Source: Diadema setosum (lineage: Eukaryota > Echinodermata > Echinoidea > Diadematoida > Diadematidae). Taken from it: a stretch of DNA of 64,000 bases. A program made the position numbers and the translations under genes. Location of the stretch: NCBI GenBank assembly GCA_033980235.1, contig CM067075.1, positions 27,930,650-27,994,649 of the forward strand, read 5' to 3'. Each line of letters opens with the position of its first letter. Within the stretch, counting starts at the first letter, position 1. The notes under the pieces are model-generated. The model was not told where the DNA came from, did not search any database, and saw only the letters and a program-made list of their open reading frames with translations. Positions 47,885 to 59,800 of the stretch are shown one piece after another.

Positions 47885-50800
47885 AAAAAAAAAAAAAAAA
47901 TTGTTACTGACTAAAATTTTCATGAGCAGCATTGGCAACAGATGTACTTGTACATTTCATGAGACATGGAATCTAGTTGAACTGTAGAGTGACACATTTA
48001 AAGGGACTGTACAGTACTGGTTGAGGTGGAGATTCAGGTTTATAACATTCCTGAATGAGATAAGGAGAAACCTCTTATGAAATATGAAAGAGCATGTAAT
48101 TTTATGAAGGATTCAACGTCTATTTGATGAAAATTGGTTTTCAAATGGCTGAGATATCCCAAAAAGTGATAATAATAAAAGGCGACAGGCCACGCCTTTT
48201 ATCAGGATCTCTTTGTTTTGCCTAGTTTTTGGATATCTCAGTCATTTATAAAAACTGATTTTCATCAAATAAACTTTTGATACCCCTCAGAATTGCATGC
48301 TCTTTGACATCTCATAGAGTGGTTTCTGAATATCTCGCAAGACGTTAAAAATTAAATCCTCACCTCAACCAGAACTGTACACACACTTTAAAGGTCCTGT
48401 TTACCATTGGCAGTCATTGGGAGCAGTAATGTTCAAGATATCACAGATGCATACACTATGTATAGGTCAGTTTTATCACAAAACATCCTACCATATAAGA
48501 ATTTTGCAATAAAATCTAAAATATAAGGAGATATCACTATTTTTCTCAATAAACCGTAACTGTAGACGGTTTACACTTGTAGGTCTTGAAACATTTTTAT
48601 TACAACCATTGTTCACATTTTGTATATTCAACAATACTAAACTTTGATTTTTTTTTAAATACTGGTACTAATTCAAATTCTTACATAGGTGGTTTCTATT
48701 CCTAACTCACATTTTAGAGCTATTTTGAAGTACTAATGCCGGGTTTCATTTCATCTGCAAACGGTAATATGCCTTTAAGAACATTTCCAGTCATTGAATA
48801 TATTTTGCCAAAATACCCAAGTACTGTCAGTTGCATACCACACATGCAAATGAGGTTGGGTGATGATATGTAGTTGCACAAGTCTACCAGCGGGTTTTAC
48901 ATTTATACTATATACTTTCAAAATATAATTTTAGGATCTTGTTATGGTTTGTGGCATTACATTTGGCAGCTACAAGAAAGTACATACAACTCCATACTTA
49001 CAAGAAAATTAAAACCTGCTACATCCCATGACAGTACATTGTACTATGAGGTAACATCCAGTGTTAAAATAATGTCAGAGTACAGTAAGTTGGTAGCCCT
49101 GCTTGAAATCAATAACAATCATGTATAAAATGTTAGCATTATGCCTACCTTATTTATTTATTATTTTTCTTTTCAGGAAAACAGTAATAGTATCAGTAAA
49201 AACACTCATATAACAGTCCTATAATTTCCATTCTATGTCGTTACCATGAGGTATGAAACAGTCTTGTTTTTAAAGCTGATGTAACATCAACCCTGCCTTC
49301 TTTCTGCTAGGAGAAAACTGATGTAACTGTCCAGTTTTATTGATGCTGGCATCAGTCTCACTACCCTCCATTTGATGAAGAAAGGAGTGAGGTAACGATC
49401 ATGTTTTACTGATGCTGCCTTTAGTTCTACCAGTCCTTCTACTTTTACCAGAGGGCTTGATGAGATGCAGTATTTTCTGACAATCTGTGATGCTGATTTC
49501 ACGATGACAGGGTCACTGTAAAATGGTGTGTTACTTGTAACTGCTGTACAGTGGACAGTGCATGTCTTTTGTGGCATCCAATATCCTGAACACTTACATG
49601 TTACAAATGCACTAGATTTTCTCACGTTGCTCGCCACGTGCGTACCTAAAAATATGAGCCAGTTACGAAATTTTTTTTTCACCTGGCTACTGCTCACATT
49701 TCTGAAGTGGGGATGCCAGGCATTTAATACTGTGCGCCGATTCCAGGGCATCTGTTGCCATGACAACGATTCAGAGCAACCACTGGTGATGATGTCAATC
49801 TTGTCATCTCATTCACGTGAGCAATTCTGCTCGCCAAAATGTCACTGCTGGTTGTCTGATGTGGGTGGATCATTGTGCGAAATAAAGACTCTTTCACTGG
49901 CGTTATATATTCTGTCTAGTGTAAAATGTTGATGAAAATACCTTATACTATGTATGTGGGTGTAAACTGTACTTTCATATGAAAGCTGTTATCGCCAGTG
50001 TGATAGGCATTTCTGTGATTTTGTTCTTGAAGGTGGAGTTGTCAACAGAGTGTTAAAATGCCAAATCCCCCTAAATTCCAGTCATGTGTTTGCGTACATA
50101 CTGTCTGTATGTGTGTTAGTGTCTCTTTCAAAATGTATTTAGAGCCTATGTTTAAAGGTCCAGTTTACCTTTGGGAGCAGTGATTTCAAAAATGTTCAAG
50201 ATATCACATTTGATGCATACGTGTAGATCTGTTGTATCATAAAACATCCTACCATATGAAATATTTGCAATAAAACCTAAAATATAAGGAGATATCAGGG
50301 TTTTTCTCGGTAAACCGTAACTGTATACGGTTTAGTCTGGAAACATTTTTATTATAACTGTTGTTCACATTTTGTGTATTTAACAACACTTAACATCGAT
50401 TATACGGATTCAAATTTTGACAGTGGTTGTTTCTATCCCTAACTCACATTTTAGAATTATTTTAAAGCACTAATGCTTTCATCTGCAAATGGTAAATTAT
50501 GCCTTTAAGGGAATTGATAATGTTGATAGTATACAGATAATTTTGTAGCCAATTTTATTTTTTTGTTTGTATTTGTCCTTATGCAGTCTCTATTTCTCCC
50601 ACAAACTCCATCTCTGGGTGTAGGATTCAATATGAGCTAGGTATGGTTTGGAAAACTAGTCCTTGTACATATAATGCAGTATTTGGTACCCTGGGGTACC
50701 AAATGAAAATTCGCCATTTTGTTGAATTAATTATTTTTTTTTCAGCGCTGTACCTTGGCTTACCAAAAAATGTGTCAAAATACTTTTTAGTATTATTATG

Positions 50801-53800
50801 CACAAAAATGTTTTCTCATTTGTGATTATGCATCAATTAATACATGCAAGTGTACTTCGAAAAACACCTATATGGTGCTAGTTCATTGCGACGACTTTGC
50901 CGTATCCGAATTCAGAATCGGCGTGTCTGAATTCGGATACGCATTATAAATAATGGGCATGAGATGGCGCTATACAACGCGGTACCCCGGGTTACAACGG
51001 TACCCTGGTGTACGGTGTGCCAAATCATATTGTGGAGGTGTCGTGGCTGAGTGGATAAGAGCGCTCGTCTGTGAACGACATGAGCGTGGTATGGTTCGTG
51101 GGTTCGAGCCCATGCCAAGCCCGACACGTCTGCCCTTCAGCAAGGCACTTTATCCACATTGCTGCTCTCCACCCAGGAGTATAAATGGGTACCCGGTAGG
51201 ATGAGAAAGCTTATGTTGGTTGATAAGCATGTGCGCGCCTGTAAAAATGGCTGCGACTGGCTGGAATGCTCCCCAGGGAGTGGAGAATGAGCACTCAAGT
51301 GTTAGTGCTGGTTGATAATGTATCCAGTGACCGGGGTAATAATAGTCTGTAAAGCGCATTGAAACCCTGAAGTGTGTGAAATGCGCTATATAAAAAACCA
51401 GCTATTATTATTATTATTATTATATTATGCCCTGCAGGCAGTATTTTTCTCTGCATATTCGTGTGGTCCTTGTGATATAAAACTGCCACTTAACATCGTC
51501 AAAATTAAAAAAAGTAATGTGATACAGCATAAACCAGTCCATTCATCACACATGCATTATACAACCTGGTGCATGTTGTACAACACAGCTCATAGAAATG
51601 AGGCAGTACATGCGTAGGTGCATTCAAACTGGAATTACAATGATAACTATGCCAGGGTAATTTAATACTGCAGTAATTCACCCGGAGCACTCATGCTAAC
51701 ATTTTATTGCATGATAGTGAGTCACTTGTACATACACTGAAAGACACCCCCTCACAACACACAGCTCAAGTTCATCCCAGTATAGCTTCATGTACAAGCT
51801 GCTTCAAGGGATTACTTCATCAAGGTATTGAGGTAAATTTCATTCTCAAAAAAACCATGGTATTTCTCGTATTAACTCGTAATTCTCCAAGAGCCTGCAA
51901 TGTCCCCAAACGAGATTCCTTTTTGCAGGTCAACAGAGAACGAACAGGTTGGTTATCAACCTGTGTGAAAGCAGTCAAGTGGTATAAACGTACTCCCTTT
52001 CCACGGTCAGCGACATGTGGCATTGAACAATGAAAATATTGATCGAGCGTGAGGTATGAATGGAGCATGCATTGATGAGCTCACAAACTCTTGTTCCTCA
52101 CAAAAGAGGCACCTGAATGGGGTTGAATAGCAATAGGCAAATATCTACTCAGCTCAGCCTTGATCGCTATAAATGTACATCTTCATACAAGTTTCATATA
52201 GCCAAATGAGCACACACTACATAATATACACTGTACTTTGGAAAAAATGCAACGTATAATACCATGATACACACAGTTTTCATACAGAAAGAAAACTGAT
52301 GTTGATAGAAAAATCTGTGATCTTTCTGTCAAAGCAATTTTTCCGGGCAGAATTGTAACACAAACAGACATGAATTTTGGCCACAAATGCCCACACTCTT
52401 GTCCACATTTTGGGATCCTGGTATAGTTCCCATATCATATACCAGTTGACACCATGGGAACCTGGTATACCAGGTTCCCGTGAGGAATGGGTTGAGCACT
52501 GTGCGTGAGTGTATCTGTTTGCATCCGAGAGGACCGTGCACTTGTATTTTGGGATATTTTTCATGGCGTACAATGTACACTGTATCTGCATTGAGTTCTT
52601 GTTCTTGGAGCTGTGTTTTTGTTTTGTTTTTGTCTCAGTTGCGTACAGAAAGTAAGAAGTACTTGTACATCGTAGTTGTCCCTTTTCCGTTGTCATCGGC
52701 AGCGTCATCAACAATTTGATGAACTCTCCATAACTTTCCCACAGCTTTGAGCTATGATCACCAACCACAGGACAATACCATTAACTTAAAGATCTGCGGT
52801 TCAAATTTGACAAGGTCAAAGGTCAAAAAGTCAATGAACTTGCTCAGATTTTGATAAGCACTATTTTCATGCAATATTTTTCGTGTACTCTCAGTAACTT
52901 TCCACAGATTTGAGCTACAATGTATGACTACAAACTCACACCACATACAGTACGTACATATTGTACATAACGTAAAGATGCCGATCTACATGTCGTTTGA
53001 ATGTGGGTTAAGTCCAACAAGGTGAAAGGTCAACATGTCAATGAACTTTCTCTGATACAATTTGTACTCACAGTATTGTTGTGTATTCTCAACAGCATTC
53101 CACAGGTGTGAGCCTTGACCAGAAAGTTTACACCACAGGCACCTACTGTAAAGATGCTGGTCAAGTTCAAATACATTTTTTGAGTAAAGTCTGACAAGTT
53201 CAGAGGTCAAATGGTCAATGAACTTTACCTGATAGTGAGTGATAAGCACTGTACTCTTGGTATTCTGACATAGTCTCAATTTTCCACAGCTTTGAGCTAT
53301 GTCCACCAAATTCACACCACAGGTTCATTACCCAAAAGATACTGGTCAAGTTGGTATAGTGGTCATTTCCACCAAGGTCAAAGATCTACAGGTCAATGAA
53401 CTTACGTTGAAAGACCCTATGATCACAAATTGCAACATGTAGGCAATACATAGTGTGGCGCTTGCCTTGTTTGGGAATTCCTGTGGCACTGACCTACAAG
53501 TAACTTTCATTTATGTGTTCAATTTTCTGAAAGTTGATTCTGTCAATCGCATGATATGGTCACACACAATTTCCAAGTTGTGTTTAGTGACTGTGGATTG
53601 AAGATTTCATGTGAATGCCAGCTTTTGCAGCAAAGGTGAGGAAATACAATATCAAAATCTTTTGAAAGCTTTGGAGGTGTTAATGTTGTCACAAAAATTC
53701 TTACAGATGGAAATCCAGTGCATTAAAAGTTTTAGCACTGAGATGACTGTAAACAATATTGATGACATGACTCATGAGGGAGGCCCATTGCCCATTTGAT

Positions 53801-56800
53801 CAGACTTTTTTTTCTTTCTTCGCCTGCAGTGTAATGAAATAAGATTTGAAAAAAAAAATGTCATGGAAATATTCTTGTGATGATGATTTTGCCTTTCTTC
53901 TGTTTTCTACGCCTCAGGGAGGGCGAGAGTTCCAGCTGGCACAGGACAATGAACTACGATTTGAGGTGGAAAACAATGAATTGGTGGAGATGGAGGTATG
54001 CCCATTTCACAGAGTGAACCATAAACTTTGATGGTAGTGCAAGTTTTCAACTCTTTCCCCCTTCTTTTACAATTCCCCTCCCCACCCATTTTTTCTCCAT
54101 TCCTCCTTTGCTGTATCTCTCTTTCCTGTTCCTCTCCCCCCTCCTTTTTTTTTTTTTTTTTTTTGTGGTCAACACTGGTTGACTCATTTTAATCTGAAGT
54201 CATTTTAACTTTGTCTAATCTTAGGCTTGGTCACATGTTAAAGGGACTGTACAGTACTGGTTGAGATGGTGATTCATGTTTTGACCATTCCCAAGTGAGA
54301 TGATGAGAAACCTCCTATGAAATATGAAAGAGCATGTAATTTTAAGTAGGATTCAACATTTATTTGATGAAAATTGATTTTCAAATGGCTGAGATTATTT
54401 ATATCCAAAAAAATGATAATAAAAGGCGACAGGCCACGCCTTTTATTAGGATCTCTTTGTTTCACCTTGTTTTTGGATATCTCAGCCATTTCAAAACCGA
54501 TTTTCATCAAATAAACTTTTGATACCCCTTAGAATTGCATGCTCTTTGACATCTCATAGAGTGGTTTCTGAATATCTCGCAAAATGTTAAAAGTTAAATC
54601 CTCGCCTCAACCAGAACTGCACACACCCTTTAATATTGATGGTTGTAGAAGCAGCAGATGATACCAATGAGAATACTGTATATTCATGATGTGCCTGGAA
54701 AGTACGAGCGCATTTTTTTTTCTAACCATTGAAAAAACAGAGCAGGACAGAATGATCCTTACTTTGTTTAAGTTAGTTCAGTCTGGATTTCCTGTCTGTT
54801 AGTAGTGGTCTTGTACAACAGGATTTTTATTAAAATAATATTACAGATGTTTATCACTTATGTTTTCGAAAGTGCCTTGAAAGAGTCTAATAGGGGTGGG
54901 CATTGTGAATATCAGGGGAAGGACCACTCCACATCTGGGGGGGGGGGGGGGTAAGGGGTGGATAGATGGCAAGGAAAGTTCTGGCTGTAGCTGTAGCAAA
55001 GTCATTTCAAATATATTGTAAATTATAGTGGACAAAAAGAACAAGCAAACAACAGACTACCATTTGATAATATTACAAACACACAGACTACCAATTTTCA
55101 CAATGCCTATGAAAAGCGTACACTTGTAACTATTTTTCTTCACCTTCAAGTGTTATGTGCTATTTCTTGGAATTCTCCTCACCACAGCTCAAGGACGGTC
55201 TTGCCGAAGTCTTTGGATCGGAGCTGCTCAGAAATAGGATCTACAAATTCTCCTCGGGGTCCAAAGTGGCTGTCTTCACGTGGCAGGGCTGCACACTCAT
55301 CATATCCTTGAAGAATTTACAATCTTTTCATGAACTTTGTTTAGGTCAGAGATCAAGTGATGTACTCTTTATATGAAAATAATTACATCTACGCTATTAT
55401 TAACATGTCAGTGTCTTTCTAAGGCAGCTATTGTTTTTGGAGAGCTTTGAAGGGATGGTATAGTTTTGGTTGAGATTTGGCTTCTAGCTTCCAGCCTTTT
55501 TACGAGATGATGAGAAATCTGTTATGAAAGCTTTTACTAAATATGAAAGAGCATACAATTCTAGGAGGAATTCAAAGTTTGCTTGATGAAAATTGGTTTT
55601 GAATTGGCTAAGATATCCAAAAACAAAGAGGTCGTACTAAAAGGTGGGACCCAGCTTTTATGGGGACTTTGTTTTGGATATCTCTGCCATTTCAAACCCA
55701 ATTTTCACCAATTAAACTCTAAATTCCTCTCAGAATTGTATGCTGTTTCATGTTGCGTAAGTGGTTTTTAATTATCGTGCAAAAACTTAAAATCTGAATC
55801 TGTGACTTTAGTATCCACGACTTTCTGGTTCACTGCATTTTGCAAGCTTCCTTGCACTGTCTACCCTACAGTACCCAGCATCACTGTATATTAAAGTCCA
55901 CAGCAGATACAGCTCACGTAGTAGTAAAATATGAAGTGATGAAGGTAATATGAGGTGTCTAGTAGAAACAAGCATACAGTCCATATTGCAGTGTTGATTT
56001 ATTTTCTTCTCTTCTGTTTTATGCGACACCACCTTCCAATGATATCAATTTTTTGCATGACTTCAAGATCTCTGCAAGTGTATTTTAATTGAAATTCACA
56101 AGAAAGTGTATCCCTTAACTCTGCCCTGCACATCCGTGGAAAGACTGAGGTAGCATACGTATCCAAAGAAACGCCAATGGTAATGTACCTCAACACGCAC
56201 GCAGCGCTGGAACAAATGAGGCAACAGGCTGAATTGGAGGCTACCAGAGGACCAAAGGTCGGTGAACTTAGTCTGCCTCATTATTCTGGGACCACAAAGC
56301 ATGAATGCTTTTGGAAAACATTCTATTTTTCGAAGCCATGTTAATTGTTATATAAGCATTTATGCCAGAAATGCAGTTCAGCGAAGTTGTAGAGAAAATG
56401 CCACAGGCTTAAGAACTTTTTATCCATAGTCAGGCAGCATTCTGTTTCAATGTAAAATACCATGAACAATTTTCGGTCTCCTAGCCACCAATACATCACA
56501 TGTGTCTTTGAAGCATATATTTATGTAGCCACTAACGCCATCTAGGTTATGGGAACGTTAACGTTTTACCTATACTATACCTATACCTCTACTGAATTGT
56601 CATGCTACTGCACTTTTATGGGCATCACTGTGGAGGTTTATTACTCCGCCAATACAATTACTGTGTTATTTCTACATCATAATTGTTCTGTGATTCCTTG
56701 GTAACACATTTTCATTGTGTGTTGGAATGTTGAATTAATAGCTTGCCCCTTGTATGAGCATTTTTTTTTTCATTTCTTGATTTTATTAATCAGACAAATA

Positions 56801-59800
56801 CATTCTCTTTTTCACAAGTCACATGGCATACTTCGACATCACAAAAACAAACGTATGAGCATTTGAAATCGCCATCTCCAAGATATCATGGAAGTATGGC
56901 CAAGTTGGCTAGAATTCAATAATCTCTTCCCTTCTTTCCCGCCTTTCTTTCCAGGTGATGGTAGTTGGACCAGGTGATGTTGGAAAGAGCACGGTTTGTC
57001 GGTTGCTACTCAACTACGCCGTCAGGGTTGGCCGAAGACCAACTTTCATCGAACTCGACGTCGGACAGGTGAATGAACACTGTTCCCCCCTTTTTGTTAC
57101 AAAAAAAAAAGACACAATGATGCTTGTCAATATAGATTTTGATTTGGTTTAACTCAGTGAACATGAATAGCAACTACTTGGAATTCATGATGAATATGGT
57201 AACTGTATGCAGATAACTTGCTTCACCAGCACTTGGAGAGATAGAATGGGTGAAGAGACGTGTGGGAAAGCAAAATACAGGTGATATGCTACGTAGCTGA
57301 GAAAAGCGGCAAGTGTACTTATTCCATAAAAACAGTCATTTAAGTGAGAGCCCTACATGCAATAACATGTGTGGGACTTAGCCTAGTCTCGTTTCTGAAT
57401 ATCAAAAAAGCACCCTTCGTAAGAGGTCATGACAAATATGAGCGATCCTGAAATAGAGTAGGAGGTACGAGAGAAAAATTGTGAGAAATGCTTGTGTGCA
57501 TCTTTATGTGGAAAGTGCTCATATGACAAACTCCTTGAAAAGTATGAACACATGACAGTATACTTTGACTCGCGTGGGACTACAGCAAGCTCTTTACCAC
57601 TGAAGCATACAGGTACAATTGGACCTCGATTATCCGGTCATGTCGGGACCGGCGCTCATCCGGATAATAAGCGAATTGGCCGGATATGGGAGACACAATG
57701 TTAATGTATATAGCTGCCGTCCAAACTGCCGTCCCAGTGCTCTGGCAGCTAGGCAGGTACATGTAGCGTACCCGCAACGGTGGTGTAATCTATCTTTATG
57801 TGAAAATCATACATGTTTTACCTCATTAGATATTGAAAAACGTATCATGCACATCTTATGAAATTAGTGAAATAGATCCATGAAAAGATGTTAAAGTCAC
57901 TTTTTGTTTTTTTCAATTTTTGGATGAAAAAAAAAAGTCCTTCACTGCGTGAACGTGTCCGGATAATAGAGATTTCCCGATAAAAGGAGGACGGATAATC
58001 GAGGTCGAACTGTATAAGGTTGTAAGAACAGTAAGATCTGTGGTAATAAATATAGAGAAATAATTTGATCACCTACCTTTACAAGTCTTGTGAGAATAGA
58101 TGCTATCAACTTGTACAGTTTGGTGTCATGAATCAAGATTTGGATTGTAGGCCAGTTGAAGTTGATATCATTTGTCTTGTTGATTTCATGTACAGGGTTC
58201 TATATCTGTGCCAGGGACTGTGGGGGCATTGCTTGTAGAGCGGCCGGCCGATGTAGAGCAGGGCTTCGCCCTGACCGCACCCCTCGTGTACCACTTTGGG
58301 GCAACCTCGCCTGGGATGAACATGAAGCTCTATCAGATCCTGACTCAACGACTTGCCGAGGTCTTCGGCATGCGCTGTAAAACGAACCCAAGAGGTACAA
58401 GATACCCCTCGACAACATTTCTTATTTTTTTCTTTCCTCTTTTTTTTTTTTTTTGGGGGGGGGGAATGTGAATCATTGTACTTATGGCTTCCTCATCCAT
58501 ATAGATATATCAAGAGATCTGGACAGCCATGTTGGTAAAGAGAAAAATGATATCAAAGCCAATCAACAGTGATCCTAGAATGTCTAAATGCACTTATTCA
58601 ATATCCTTCTTAACACAATAAGGGTTTAGGAAACAGCATGCAACAATGGTAGACATGGCGGGATGGACCATCTCTGCTATACCCGCAGATCATCTCCAGG
58701 CCCAGAACAAAATGAAAATCCTTTTTGCATTGTCATTGTACCAAGGGCACTTGTGAATTGTCAAATAAAAAAAGAAAAAAGCAGCTACTTTCTCATCTCT
58801 GAGTGAGAGAAAGGGGAAGAAAGTGCGAGGTATGTGAAGGAATGATTTCAAATTCTTCTTCTCAGTGGTGGTTATGTAGCCATCTCGTGAAAAAAAAACC
58901 CTCAAGTTTCACCTGAAAAATTACTACCAATACTGGGTATGCCGTATATTTCACAACGTTTTTATTTTTGCAAATTTCGCAAGTCAGGTGTTATTCACAA
59001 ATTTCAATACTGACGAAAATATCAACTCTTATCCTGACACGAATGTGGCGTACCCCCGTGTATTTCTCCATTCATTACTGTGCTCCAAGATTGCAACTTT
59101 AACCAAGCGCAAAAATGTCGGGAAGTCCCGATTCACAAAAAATTAGACTCGCTAAATATATACTCATGGCATATACAGTATATGCCGAGAGGATGTAGAG
59201 AATCTTATAACATTTTGTTTTGCTCATGTAACATTGGTAAGTCCACAGTGTTAGTATATATTATGTATTGTATACTGTAAAAGTGGAAATTTTCGCGGTG
59301 TTGGAATTTTTGCACATTTCGCGCAACCAGAAACAAGCGCGAAAATACAAACACGCAAATATTTTTGCATGGTGTATGTTCCAGTGGTTGATGTCTTGAT
59401 TCCGCGGAATTAAAAATGTACGAAACTCTTTTAGTCTGGACAAGCGTGAAAAATAAGTCGCACAAAAATATCCACTTTTACAGTATATGATGTATACTAT
59501 TAATGTTATGCCCATGGGATAAGAGTATAGTGCAGTATTATTGTGTCTATCCATATGATGACTGTATTTCACTTTAAATCCCTTTTATTGAATATGTGGA
59601 TAAAGTCTATCCTATTATTGTATCTGCTCCCTCTTTTAGTTGCCCAGAGTGGGTGTGTCATTAACACGTGTGGCTGGGTCAAGGGGGACGGCTACCAGTG
59701 CATCAAATACGCTGCCCAGGCATTCGAAGGTAAATTAGTTGGCTTCAAGCTGATTTGATGTTGATGTTCAATGCTGCCACAGATTGATCTGTGCTTTCGG

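Noticed and set aside
52280..52768. 162-codon minus-strand ORF in CLP1 intron 1
   Set aside because: No recognisable domain, composition like the surrounding intron, and it overlaps other open frames. Considered chance.
55348..55376. GT donor alternative (TTTAG|GTCAGA) for CLP1 exon 3
   Set aside because: It would add about 15 unmatched residues after FTWQGCTLI and needs an AG acceptor that is not present at the conserved resume point. The AT-AC solution fits exactly.
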